Of a stretch of 64,000 nt of DNA, positions 35,062 through 46,534 are shown in pieces; positions within the stretch are counted from its first letter, which is position 1; the number at the start of each line of letters is the position of its first letter. The notes under the pieces were generated by a model. That model had not been told where the DNA came from. It saw only the letters and a program-made list of their open reading frames with translations, and made no database searches. Origin of the DNA: Platanthera guangdongensis (taxonomy: Eukaryota > Streptophyta > Magnoliopsida > Asparagales > Orchidaceae); contig CM077163.1 in the NCBI GenBank assembly GCA_039583875.1, positions 227,346,646 through 227,410,645 of the forward strand, read 5' to 3'. Both the position numbers and the translations under genes were made by a program.

Positions 35062-35137
35062 CTAAACAAGCAGTGGCAAGGTAACATGTGCATAACAAGT
35101 ATTTAAGGAAATTGACTTGCTATAAATTAAACCGTAC
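35062..35137 (-). other. Putative intron at GypD gag/protease junction (76 bp)
   Basis: On the minus strand the segment runs GTACGG...TTGTTTAG. Removing it joins the gag frame (…DVVT plus the first base of a Gly codon) to the pol frame (GA, then Phe-Val-Leu), restoring one frame into [10 protein letters not shown]. Left in, Gag ends three codons into the segment at 35127-35129. Position and phase equal those in Gyp1 and GypE. Confidence 0.78.
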
Positions 35138-36281
35138 CTGTCACCACATCAGCTTGTTTGATGGCCTCCTGTTGGCCAAGATTATAGACCCTCGGTTGGG
35201 CCGGAGCATAGTGGGATGCGGTCGACTCCACCGCCTTGCCCTTCTCTTCATAAGTAGCTCCCGGCTTTCTCTCGGACTTAGGACGTCCACTCCAACAGTC
35301 ACGGGCAAAATACCCCGTCTTTCCACAAGTAAAACACGCGCCCGGGGTCCGACCCGTAGTCGCCCCAGAAGCACCAGAAGGAGCTGGACCCAAAGTCCTA
35401 TGCTTCTTGAAAGACCTCTGATAGCCGGACTTTGAAGTAGTCGGCACTTTAAATTCAGATTTCTTCTCACCCAAGCTTTTCTTTGCTTGTACATTCTTCA
35501 TGTCCTTCTCCAAGGACCGGGCAGTGTTGACCAAGGTTAAGAAACCCTGCGTCATCGGCCCCGAGAGTAGTAATCTCAACTTATCTCTCAAGCCTTCGTA
35601 GAATCGATTCGTCTTACGCTCCTCATCCGCGATGGTGGAGCTAGCATATCGACTCAAACGAGTAAACTCGTGGAGATATTCATCCACGCTCTTCTCACCC
35701 TGAACCAACTTCAGAAATTCATTCTCCATCGAAATCCTCTGAGTAGAAGGGAGGTATCTTGCTAAGAACAATCCCGAGAACTCTTCCATCGGGACGTCTG
35801 CCAGTTGTCTACCTCTCAAATGATGCAGCTCCAAACCTTCCCACCATAATCTCGCTTCACCGTCCAAAAGGAACGTAGCAATGGTGGTCATTTGCCACTC
35901 CTCCGTCTCCGTTGCTGTCATGACTCTCTTCATCCTGGAGAGCCAGTCTTCAGCCTGAGATGGGGTTCCCAACCCTAAGAATAACGGAGGGTTAAAGCTC
36001 ATTACATGCTTAAGCTGCCTCTCGGTTGCCCTCCTTGGCACCACCGGTTCCACAACCACTTGCTCCACTCTCCTCGGCTCAGCCTCTTGAAGAGGTTCCT
36101 GCTCCATCACAGGAGCGGGCTGCTGCGTTTGCCTTGCAGGCTGCGCATTTATCACGGCCAACACTGCTTCAGCCACCAATCGTATATTCTCAGCCGATAG
36201 AGGTGTTGCAGGAGCAACATCTGGTGCACTGCTAGCCTCAGAAACTCGGCGTTCTAACGGCCCAACACCACTTCTGGTCAC
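35127..36281 (-). CDS. gag: GypD Gag (384 aa if unspliced)
   Basis: It starts MTRSGVGPLERRV at 36281 and is uninterrupted. A Gln/Pro-rich N-terminus leads to the Gag core (WLSRMKRVM, EARLWWEGLELHHLRG, FLARYLPSTQRISMENEFLKL). A zinc knuckle near 35320 reads CFTCGKTGYFARDC. The usual His is Tyr (codon 35312-35310, CAT-type to TAT), which should weaken zinc and RNA binding. The C-terminus ...KQADVVTG is shared with GypE. The last three codons lie in the putative intron. Confidence 0.88.
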   Translation of the reverse strand: MTRSGVGPLERRVSEASSAPDVAPATPLSAENIRLVAEAVLAVINAQPARQTQQPAPVMEQEPLQEAEPRRVEQVVVEPVVPRRATERQLKHVMSFNPPLFLGLGTPSQAEDWLSRMKRVMTATETEEWQMTTIATFLLDGEARLWWEGLELHHLRGRQLADVPMEEFSGLFLARYLPSTQRISMENEFLKLVQGEKSVDEYLHEFTRLSRYASSTIADEERKTNRFYEGLRDKLRLLLSGPMTQGFLTLVNTARSLEKDMKNVQAKKSLGEKKSEFKVPTTSKSGYQRSFKKHRTLGPAPSGASGATTGRTPGACFTCGKTGYFARDCWSGRPKSERKPGATYEEKGKAVESTASHYAPAQPRVYNLGQQEAIKQADVVTGTV

Positions 36282-36489
36282 CTATAGTGGTACAAAACAC
36301 CGTTAAGCGACCAAATAAATTGCAAACAGCAATTATAGGAAAACGCAGGTTCCTCAAACACATGTATCTTCATTCCTAAGTGGACATTCATGAGTTCTTT
36401 TACTGTTATAACGATGACGCACACAATGTGTTCACCACCCCTTAAAAAGAATTCGCCCACGAATTCACGTTAAGCCCGACCAAAACTAG

Positions 36490-36503
36490 TAGTCTGATAC
36501 CAA
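36490..36503 (-). other. GypD primer-binding site (tRNA-iMet type)
   Basis: On the minus strand TTTGGTATCAGACT follows the 5' LTR end after two bases, matching TGGTATCAGA of the plant initiator tRNA. Confidence 0.75.
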
Positions 36504-36505
36504 AT

Positions 36506-38819
36506 TGTAACACCCCCTATCCGTCGCATAGCATATAGCAGTAGGTCCGGCCGGGGCCCGACGCCGTATGCCACAGACAGACCGGGTGGTTACTCATGGA
36601 AACCATCCAACCAATCTCAACGTCCTACACAGAGCATTCTAGCGGAAGCAGTTTTTTAAAGTTGCAAATAAGAACCCAGCATTAAAGCATGAATGTCCAC
36701 TAATACAAAATAGGAATGTTATACAAATACCAACACAAGCCTTAAGGCCTTACAAAATGTTTCACTTGATATTACATGATTTACAAACCACGGCACGCAG
36801 GCCGGTCATACATGAATAAAATAGTAAACACTTCCAAATAGGCCTTCGAGGGTCGGCTTCGCACTTGGGCTTTAGCCCGCTATTGACCGCTTGGTCCAGC
36901 AGCACCTGCAAGCAACAAAACACCGCACGGTGGCAAAACAAGGCAACGGTCAGCAATGCTGACCAAATTATAACGATCCCGCCCCCATCTCGGGGCGGCG
37001 ATGCTCCTTCCCTGCATTTCATTAGCATAAGAGAGCAATATATAACCATAATCATTTCACCACAGACGTTGGCTCGCACGGCCACACGCCCCGTGCTCTC
37101 AGGACACATTCTCGGTGAACCGGTCGATGTCACGTCAATTAAAGCCATAAACATTCCGGACTCACCACCGCCACTTAGACGACCAAACATATGAGCATTT
37201 TGTCTTCCTGGCCTGGGTCACGACAATTTAAGCCATTGACCGCCGAAGACCCTAATCTATGCCAACGACAAGTGCCACGTGCCTTTAGGTCTCTTAAACC
37301 GAATGACATAGAACGGGTACAGCTCCATCTAACCCGTGCTCACATCGCAACGACAATTTAAGCCATTTTCACGGGTCAAACTTCCGCCGAGTCCCATTTC
37401 CATCACAATTCACATAACCCGGTTATGTTCAAGTTGACTCTCAGGCCACCAAGTTGGCAAGATCTCGCATCCGCCCAGTTTTCCGGGTGCACCTTTGGGT
37501 TAATCCCCAAGGCTCCCTGCTGCAATCTACCGCGTAGAAAACCCGAAAAACAATCAATAGCACGGAGTCTTCTCCGGCATTTATGCAATGCAACATCACC
37601 GATCCAGACCAACATGTCCGGGTAGGCTTCACACATCATGCCTATGTCCGTTCTCGCTTACGGACTCTAAACAACGGGGACTTCACATATCTACCCGAAG
37701 GAACGCCTCCAACTCTCCGCAAACTCGCGAGAGCGGGCTTCCTATGCAAAGAAGGAGAGCTACTCATGCTCAAGAAGAGAATCGTTACCCTAGCGTTCCT
37801 CTTTGGCGCCATGGAAAAGTAAGCGGATGAAAAGCACCGCACTAGCTTTGCCTCTGTGGATCCGGAGTCGGCTCACGATTTGGAGCTTCGAAGCTCCTCC
37901 AATGGCCGGATCTAGCTCCTTCTTCCTTCCTTGGCTCTCCTGTCTCTCTAAGCTTTTAGAAAGATGATAACTTATGAAAAGTGAGGGTTTCTAAGTCCAA
38001 TCCCGGGTATATCCCTTCAAGAACAACCCCCAGCCGTTGGATTATCAATTAAAGAAATGGACGGCTTTGATTCGGGACTGAAATGCCCAATCTGGACCGC
38101 ACACGGCCTGGCACACGCCCGTGTCCAGGGCCGTGTGCCTCATTCGCCGTCAAAATCGGCTCGCCTGGAACCTCACACGGGTATCGAACACACCCGTGTT
38201 CGACCTGACACGCCTGTGTTCCACCTAACACGGCCGTGTAGCCGGCCGTGTACCCCCATCATTTTTTCCCGAAAACAACCCGAGCACTGCACGGGTTCTA
38301 GGACACGCCCGTGTCCTTGCCCGTGTCACCTCAACACGCCTGGGCTCCAGGCCGTGTACACGGTCTCGACACTCGACACTTCGTCGAGCGAAGATCGTCG
38401 ACCTAATGACACGGCCTTGGACACGCCCGTGTCCTAGGTCGTGTGCCTTGTCTCGACACAATGTCGAGAGCAAAGTGTCGACTTCCCAGGACGAGTGTCG
38501 ACACGGGTCGACACGCCCTGCGACACGCCCGTGTCGCAGGCCGTGTTCCATGTCGCGACACTTCGTCGAACGCAGAGTGTCGACTTTGCGGGCTAAGTGT
38601 CGACACGGGTTGACACGCCCTGCGACACGCCCGTGTCGCAGGCCGTGTGCCCAGTCTCGACACAATGTCGAGACCAAAGTGTCGACTTCCCGGGTCAGTG
38701 TCGACACAAGCTTGACACGCCCTGGGACACGCCCGTGTCCCAGGCCGTGTGCCTGCAGCCAGAACCCAAAACTGGCCCAAAACGTCCCCCGTCGCTCCTT
38801 TGAGTTTCGGGGCGTTACA
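36506..38819 (-). repeat. GypD 5' LTR (2314 bp)
   Basis: This is a full-length partner of 29304-31617 at a constant offset of 7202, adjacent to the PBS. The 102-bp array is present again at about 38407-38757. Confidence 0.95.
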
Positions 38820-38824
38820 CTAGT

Positions 38825-40371
38825 CTCGCCGGGACACTCTCCACACATGACGTGCACGTCACGGGATAGCCAGCCGACCACGGAGACACAGCCATGCCTT
38901 GGCACAGCACATTCCAAGACAATTCCACCCTACTCCCTCATTCGTACTGCAGCGTTCCCGCGCACCAAGGAAACCATCTACCACCAATGCGGAGCTAACC
39001 TTGTTCACCAAGGAAATCATCTACCGCCAATGAGGAGCTAACCTTGTCCGGTTCCGACTACACATACTCACTCGAGAAAAGGGGGAAAACATCACAAACA
39101 TCACAAACGACATCTTGCCGCAACGGATCTCTACGAATCCTTAAAGCTCGTATACAACATCACCGAGTCGGACTAACGGTCGCAAATACGGCTTCACCCA
39201 CCATGCCTAATCCACTAACGGAGTGGATCTCTAATGCAAAAACATACCAGGGATGAACTAAATCGACCCGGAGGTTCCTCTTGAACCTTGACGACTCAAA
39301 CTTCTCTCATTTGAGAGTTTGGTGCCCCAAAACTAGAAAATAAAAGATGCTAAAACATGAATCCTAAAACCAAGAGGAGAAGTGTCGTTGCCTTCCGACC
39401 TCTCTTCCTAGCCATGGAAACTTAGTCGGATGAAAACCTACGCAACGATCTTGCCTCCACGGATCTGGACTCGGCTCGTGATTTGGAGCACCGAAGCCTC
39501 TCCAACCGCCGGATCTCTCCTTCACCTTCTTCCTTACTGTCCCCTCTCTTGATCTTGGAAAGAGATTTCTTGGCGAATAATGAGGGTTTCTAACCCTATT
39601 CTCGGACATAACTCAGCAAGGGCAACCCTGGACCATCAGATCCCAAAAGAAGGGAACGAACAACCACGATCCGAACTGAAAAACAAAACACCTGGGCCGA
39701 ACACGACTTGTGACACGCTAGTGTCCAAGGCCGTGTTCCCTAATCGACGCCGAAACCGTCGCACCCAAAACAGGACACGGGTCCTTGACACGCCCGTGTC
39801 ACTTTTGACACGGTCATGTCCAACCTGAACACGCCTGGGCTCCAGGTCGTGTCCAACCCCTCACAAGTCCCGGCTCACAACCCGAGAAGGACACGGCCTG
39901 GGACACGCCCGTGTATCAGGCCGTGTTCGACGTCTCGACGATCGTCAACTGCCTCTTCGTCAAACTCGCAGGAATTCGTCGAACACGCTCGACACGGCCC
40001 TGGACACGCCCGTGTCCTAGGCCGTGTTCCCTGCCATTGTTGACACCTAAACTGTGTCGACACAACTGTGTCGACACCACCGTGTCGACACCTCTGTGTC
40101 GACACCATTGTGTCGACACCACCATGTCGACACCTCTGTGTCGACACTCAAGAGAAAACGCTTGCGACACGGGCTCCGATACGGGCGTGACGGAGGCGTG
40201 TCCCCCACTAGTCGACGAACTGAGCGAAAAATCGTCGACTTCTCGGGCTCTCGACGAACCCGGTACGACACGGCCATGGACACGCCCGTGTCCTAAGCCG
40301 TGTGACCCTCACCAAGACCCAACTTGGCTCTCGACGTTGCTCGTCCTTCTTTCAAATTTTGGGGCGTTACA
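38825..40371 (-). repeat. GypE 3' LTR, part 2
   Basis: It resumes after the CTAGT duplication and ends GGGGCGTTACA, followed by the PPT (40372-40387, minus AAGGGGGAAAGAGT). It shares ACACGCCCGTGTC palindromes with GypD and contains a 14-bp array at 40056-40153. I do not call the overlapping open frames genes. Confidence 0.87.
40056..40153. repeat. Seven-copy 14-bp repeat GTCGACACNNNNNT in GypE LTR
   Basis: The palindrome GTCGAC recurs every 14 bp at 40056, 40070, 40084, 40098, 40112, 40126 and 40140, with a variable five- to six-base spacer. Confidence 0.9.
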
Positions 40372-40440
40372 ACTCTTTCCCCCTTAAAAGAATTTCGTCC
40401 CGAAATTATCAAAAATCAAGAAGAGGTACACAAAATTTAA

Positions 40441-43309
40441 TTGATACCTGAACGGAAAAACTCTGGATTTTCCTCTAGCATGGTTTGTTCTCGCTCTCAA
40501 GAGAGCTCCTCACGGCCGCAGTTGTCCCATCAGACTTTTATGAGTTTGACCTCTTTGTTCCGCAACTGTCGAATTTCTGAGTCCTCTATAGCAATTGGAT
40601 GGACTCGCGTCCTCCAGTCTTCCTCTATCGGCACTGATGCCGATTCGATTACCACACTAGCCTCTACCAAGGCTTTCCTCAAGACGGAAACATGGAAGAC
40701 GTCATGTAATCCACTCAACTCTGCGGACAACGCCAACCAGTATGCTTCTTCTCCCACCCGTTCAACAACTTCAAAAGGGCCCAAAAACCTTGGACTCAAT
40801 TTCTTGAGTCGGCGAATCTGTGAAACTCCTTTGAACGGCTTGATATTCAAATAGACCCAATCGCCTACCGTTAACTCCAACTTCCTATGGCGCGCATTAA
40901 AATATTTTGCTTGCCGATCTTTAGCCACCTTCATGCGCTCTTGAATGGTCCGTACCAACTCACAAGCATCCGCCACCACTTCTTTTCCCAATAGTTTGGT
41001 GCCTCCCGCCTCTGTCCATGGCATCAGCGTTCGACACCACCTCCCATACAGAGCTTCGTATGGCGCCATCTTTACACTTGCTTGGTAATTGTTGTTATAT
41101 GCGAACTCCACCATGAAGAGGTGATCCTCCCATTTCTTGCCGAAGTCAAGAACACACATCCTCAGCATATCCTGCATAGTACGGTTTGTTCTTTCAGTTT
41201 GCCCGTCAGTTTGAGGATGGAAAGGAGTACTGAACTTTAGCTTCGTGCCCAGACTCTTCTGAACCAACCTCTTGTCCTGGCCTTGGACGTGAAACGTCCG
41301 TCACGATCACTGACTATACTTTTAGGAATCTCATGTAGTCGCACAATGTTGCGAACATACAACTCCACCAGCTTCTCCACGCTGTCCTCCTTCCGGTTTG
41401 GGATGAAGTGAGCCACTTTGGTTAAGTGATCCACAATCACCCAAATCGCGTCGTTACCCTGCTGTGATCTAGGTAACCCATACACAAAATCCATGGAGAT
41501 GTCATCATATTTCCACTCGGGGATTGGAAGAGGCTTCAGGAACCCGCCCGGCTTCTGACACTCGGCCTTCACCAAGGCACAAGTTTCACATTGATTCACG
41601 TACAAATCTACATCCCGCTTCAGTCCAGGCCACCAAAAGGATCTCTTCATATCCAAGTACATCTTTGAACTGCCCGGATGAATGGAGTACTTTGTAAAGT
41701 GAGCCTCAAACATCAACTCCTCACAGAGCTTGCCAAACTGCGATACACAAATCCTTCCGTCCTTCCTCAAAATCCCGTCAATCATCTCCTAGGCGCTGCT
41801 CTCGCCTTTTTGAGCTTCCACCACGAATGGCTGAAACTCCACATCCAAACGTGTTGCTTCCCGTATACGATCGGACAAGTCGTTCTTCATTTCAATCCAG
41901 TTTAATCGAGCCACACTAGCCACGCTTCTTGCTACGCACTCCAAGCCGAGGGACTCTCATTCCCGCACCAACCGCTCATCATGAGCGTCAATCCAATTCC
42001 CTGGCCCAGAGTATTTTCTACTCAATGCATCGGCCACCACATTGGCCTTGCCTGGCATATACTGAATCGTCACCTCATAGTCTCCAAGGAACTCGACCCA
42101 CATGCGCTGCCGCATATTTATGTCCTTTTGATCTAAGAGATACTTCAGGCTTTTATGATCCGTGAAGATCTCTACCTTCACACCATAGACATAGTGTCGC
42201 CATATTTTCAACGCGAAAATTACCGTCGCCAACTCCAAGTCATGAACGAGGTAATTCCTCTCGTGAGGCTTCAGCTGTCTAGACCCAAAGGCTATTACAC
42301 TGTCATGTTGCACCAACACGCAACCCAAACCGCATCCCGATGCGTCACTGAAGATCTGAAATCTTTCGGTCTCTTTCGGTAGACTTAGGATTGGAGCCGT
42401 CATCATTCTTTCCTTCAGCGTCTCGAATGCCTGACTGCACTCTTGAGTCCACACAAACTTCTGGTCTTTACGAGTGAGTGAGGTGAGGGGAAGAGTTATC
42501 CGCAAAAAGTTTTTCATGAATCTCCGAAAGTACTCGGCTAGTCCAAGAAAACTTCAGACTTCCTTCACGGTTCTCAAAATCGGCCAATCTCTGATGGCTT
42601 CTACCTTTGTTGGATCTACCGCCACCCCATCCCCACTAATCACGCGGCCCAAAAATGCCACCTTCTCTAACCAGAACTCGCACTTTGAGAACTTTGCATA
42701 CAACTGATTCTCCCTCAACACTTGCAAGACCATTCTCAAGTGAGTCTCATGCTCCACTTTCGATTTGGAATACACCAAGATGTCGTCAATAAAGACAACT
42801 ACAAAAGAGTCCAAGTATTTTCGAAATACCCGATTCATCAAATCCATGAATACAGATGGTGCGTTCGTCAGCCCGAACGGCATCATCGAGAACTCGAAGT
42901 GTCCATACCTCGTGCCAAACGCTGTCTTGGGTATGTCCTCATCCCGAATCCGCAACTGATAGTATCCTGACTTCAAGTCCAACTTTGAATACACTACCGA
43001 CCCCACCAACTGGTCGAACAGGTCGTCAATCCGAGGAATCGGATATTTATTCTTGAAGGTCAGTTTATTCAGCTCTCGGTAGTCTATGCATAGCCGCATA
43101 CTACCGTCTTTATTCTTTACAAACAACACTAACGCGCTCCATGGTAAAGAACTGGGTCTGATATACCCTTGCTCCAATAGTTCCTGCAACTGTACCTTGA
43201 GTTCAGCCCACTCCTTTGGTGCCATCCTAAACGGAGGACGCGACACCGACCTAGCCTCCAGTAATAACTCAATCGAGAAATCGATATCCCGTCGAGGAGG
43301 CACTCCAGG
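40441..43309 (-). pseudogene. GypE Pol: RT (3' part), RNase H, integrase, chromodomain; broken
   Basis: On the minus strand RT runs from 43309 (VPPRRDIDF, just after the F insertion) through [11 protein letters not shown] and [11 protein letters not shown] to a TGA at 42554. RNase H ([24 protein letters not shown]) is at 42517-41957. Integrase (IHPGSSKMYLD, MDFVYGLPRS, SDRDGRF) is at 41785-41280 and is followed by a frameshift near 41280 into [12 protein letters not shown] (41220 downward). The chromodomain-like end (KLIKV-stop-WDNCGREELS-stop-ERE) has two TGA codons. Most breaks are one transition from the expected codon. Confidence 0.92.
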
Positions 43310-43451
43310 TGTACAACCTCGTATTCGCGAAGAGTGGGCCCAGAACAAGGCATACGCGCTTTTAAGCTTTTTGGAGATTTTGCACTCTCGGTGGCCAATT
43401 TTGGCTCTAGCTTGGAAACATACTAGTAGGGGGAGGAAAAATCGGCCTCCC
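43310..43451 (+). repeat. F 5' LTR, part 1
   Basis: It matches the start of the right LTR (54496 onward) up to the CTCCC duplication (43447-43451), where CopB inserted. Confidence 0.93.
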
Positions 43452-45407
43452 TGTTGAAAATTGTGAAGTGAAAGTGGGTGAATGGAAGGCTCGGGCAACC
43501 TATCTGCGCGGACTACGCGGACAGGGTTGGTGGACTGCTAAGTCAGCAGGGATGTTGCAGGCAGTTTGCTCTGTAGCGGCCTGGGCGGTCTGTTCGCGCG
43601 GACTACGCGAACAGCAGCAGCGGTCTGGCAGGCCGGTGATCACTCAGCAGGCAGTTGGATCCCAGGAAGTAACCGGGCGGATAGTATCTCTATCCACGGA
43701 GTCCGGCATGAAGCAGACTAATGAACTAGAGCTCGGCAGACCGGTTTGGCAGTTGCCTTGGTCTTGCTCTGGTGCAGCGGCAAGTGGAAGCGACGGAGAC
43801 CGTCGGTCAGTGCGGACAGAAGCTGGAGGTCGCCCGGTATGGCGGGCTAGATCCAGTGTCCACCAGTAAGTGCGGACTGGTCCTTGTGGCCAGTGGACTG
43901 GACTTGGTGGGTTTTAAACCAAGTCCAGATTGGCTCAGTCCGGGGAGATCGCGCAGTGGAGCGCGAGCTCCTTTCTCAGTCCGCCAAGCCTAGTAGAAGT
44001 GTTGTTGCCTTGATTGCTAGCTTGGGGATATGCGGACTGGAGGATTGCCTGTGCAAGAGCGTGCGGACTGGAGCTAGAGTCCGCTGAGTTCGGTTTAGCC
44101 TTGTGTTGAGGTTATGAATTCAGGAATGCAGACTGGAGTTTGCTGTGTAAGCAGACTGGATCGACGTGTCCGCTGAGTCCGGCGGTGCCTTGGAGATAAG
44201 GCAATGGACTCGGGACGTGCGGACAGAAGCCGGGTGTCTGCTGAGTCCGGCAGGTGCCTTGATGGCGAGGCTGCAGGCTCGGGTTATGCGGGCTGATGCC
44301 TTGTCCGTAGATTGGCGGACATAGCCGTTGCGGAGTCCGGCTGTGGTGGTCATGGTTTGGCCCTTGGCGACAAGGCGGACTGGTATGTTGTCCGACCTTG
44401 GTGATGTCTTGGAGTCTTGGCCTTTGGAGACAAGGCGGACTGGAGATTGGAGTCCGGCCTTGGAGAAGCTAGGCAGGCTGGCTATCTACACGGGAGCGGC
44501 GGACTGGTGTGTGTATCCGCGGGCTTGCGGATACACTTGTTCTTGCTGCGGGATGTGGCGGTGATCCTATCGGCTAGGGCGGTGACCATACTCATCATCA
44601 TGCCTATAAATAGGACCCATGTCACATCAGGAAAAGATAACCAAGGTGACCTGAACCGATGTAAGTGAACAGTATTTGAGCTCGCGTAAGTTGCTGCGGA
44701 CTGGACCTTGGAGTCCGCGCGGTTTGAGAGTTGACTGAGTTGTGCTGTGCACGTTGTGCAGATAGCGCTGGAAAGGCAGGACTTGGCTCTAATTGTGGTC
44801 AGGGACAGTACGGACTCTGCGGTTAAGCAACAGGCGGTAAACAGCAAGTCGTGGATAGCGACTAGGCAGTCTTCTCTTTGGCAACTTGGTTCAAAGTTCG
44901 GGAAGTCGCCTGCTTCAGGCAAACTGTTCCTTTCGGTGGCGCAGCGTGTGCGGTCTGGCGGCTAGGCGACCTCGCGGTCAGGCGGCCTGCAGATCGGCGG
45001 TGAAGAGCTAAGCATTGGAATAAGGGGTAGTCCGTGCAGCTTGGGTTGCGGTCTGGCGACCTGGCATACTGAGCGGACTACACAGTAGTAGACCGGCGGC
45101 TTGTTGATTGAGTCCGCGCGGCTTGTTTTGTTTCTTGTCTTTGTAACTGTCTCTGTTCTCCTGGTTTGGTTATTGGTGAAGCATGTCTCGCCATGTATGT
45201 CTTGCCTTGTAAAGAAGTTTACTCTTGATCAATAAAGACGCTTGTGCTGCATGTGTTGCTGGTTGTTACTGCTTTGTTGAGATAACCCCTGCTAACTCCA
45301 AGATCCGGGAAAACGTTCAACATTATAAGTGGATGTGTCCTCCTCCGGTTTGTTGAGTTTCAACAGGATATCCGAGGTGGCGTCTGCGGGTTTGTTGAAT
45401 TTTAACA
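43452..45407 (+). repeat. CopB 5' LTR (1956 bp)
   Basis: It starts TGTTGAAAATTGTG and ends AATTTTAACA before the PBS TGGTATCAGAGG (45408-45419). It is filled with dispersed GCGGACT words and has a TATA box at 44605-44612. The small open frames are repeat artefacts. Confidence 0.95.
44605..44612 (+). promoter_or_regulatory. CopB 5' LTR TATA box
   Basis: CCTATAAATAGGACCC is identical to the CopG LTR box. Transcription should start some 30 bp downstream. The 3' LTR copy is at 47688-47695. Confidence 0.7.
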
Positions 45408-45490
45408 TGGTATCAGAGGGAGGTTGGAGTGATCAAGCAGTGCTCAATGGAAGTAGTTGCTCTTGTATAGAGGAAACCAGTGGTAGAACT

Positions 45491-46270
45491 ATGGTAGTGG
45501 AGGATGCAAGTTGTCTTGGAATTGATCTCCTTACAGAGACGAACTTTGAAAGGTGGAAGTCCTGTATGAAGAGCTTTCTTCTTGGCGAGGACCTTTGGGA
45601 GGTTGTATGCGTAGCAGGAAGACAAGAGGCTACTGCTGGCAATGCTGAAGGGATGAGAGCTTGGAAGGAGACAAATGCGAAAGCGGAGTCTATTCTCAAG
45701 TAGGTGATCTCATCGGAGCTCTTGGACCACATCAGTGGATGTCAGTCAGCTGCGGAGGTTTGGACTTCCCTTGATGGGTTGTTCAAGAAGGAGTTGAAGG
45801 TTGCTGCTGACGATGGTCCCTCTACTTCATATCAGGAAGAAAGGAGTGTTTCTCCTAGGCGTGATAGGAAGAGGAAGGAAGGACCAAGGTGCTATAAATG
45901 CAAGCAGCAAGGTCATCTTCAGAAGGAGTGCAAGGTTGTCTTGCTCTCGGCGAACGTAGCTCATGTTGGAGGTAAGGAGAAGAACGTAGTTGGGACATCA
46001 ACTAGTTCTGGAGCTGATCAGATGAATGCCAGTGATAGTGCAGCTATCTGGCATGAAAGACAGGGGCATGTAGGGATGGACAAGCTGAAAGCAATGGCAG
46101 GAAAAAGACTCGTAAGAGGGCTGCCTAGGTTGTCATCCTTTGACGATGGTCGGGGGTGTGCGAGATGTCAGGAAAGTGGATCCTATCGCTTCATGGTTGA
46201 TAAAGCACAATCCAGATGTAAAACACCACTAGAATCAAGGAGGTGGTTGACACCAAGGTTGAAGAGGTGA
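45491..46270 (+). pseudogene. CopB deletion-fused Gag/knuckle/pre-integrase frame
   Basis: One frame starts at ATG 45491 (ASCLGIDLLTETNFERWKSC) and stays open to 46270 except for a TAG at 45701. Compared with CopG, the middle of Gag after GLFKK is deleted straight to ELKVAADDG. The knuckle CYKCKQQGHLQKEC is kept and protease is deleted. The pre-integrase (IWHERQGHVGMDKLKAMA) follows still in frame. Downstream scraps (46270-46534) match the RT start (PKVVGDTPV) and RNase H end (EGSLMVHDM, TTSHFKGG). Keeping frame across two deletions is unusual; a truncated Gag-like product is possible but unproven. Confidence 0.8.
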
Positions 46271-46534
46271 CTTCTCTCAGAGATAACAAGGCTTGGGCTT
46301 CTGTGCCCAAGGTAGTTGGTGATACTCCTGTGATGCATGAGTGGAGGTTGAAGCTAAAGAAGGCATAGGGAAGCATGGCTCCTTTTTGGAGATGCTGGAG
46401 GGCTCCCTCATGGTCCATGATATGCGGGGCGAGGACTATGTCTTGGACATCTCTTCGTAGATGCTATCGGAGGGACCAGGTGCAAGGTTACGAAAGCTGC
46501 TGTAGTTATTCACCACTTCTCACTTCAAGGGGGG

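Larger units (their letters stand above)
29304..38819 (-). mobile_element. GypD: Ty3/gypsy chromovirus (Tekay/Del-like), nearly intact (9516 bp)
   Basis: LTRs of exactly 2314 bp each (29304-31617, 36506-38819) and a perfect CTAGT duplication (29299-29303, 38820-38824) define the element. On the minus strand the order is PBS, gag, a 76-bp intron, pol with chromodomain, PPT. The LTRs differ by roughly 2% by eye. Only two nonsense changes break pol, and one Gag zinc-knuckle His is Tyr. It sits inside the GypE LTR. Confidence 0.96.

Noticed and set aside
36762..37194. Paired sense/antisense frames repeated at 29560-29992
   Set aside because: They lie in both GypD LTRs and are simply the same LTR sequence seen twice; no domain is recognisable.
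39875..40387. Ser/Cys/Arg repeat frames in the GypE LTR
   Set aside because: They are generated by the 14-bp GTCGAC array and palindromes, with several frames on both strands at once.
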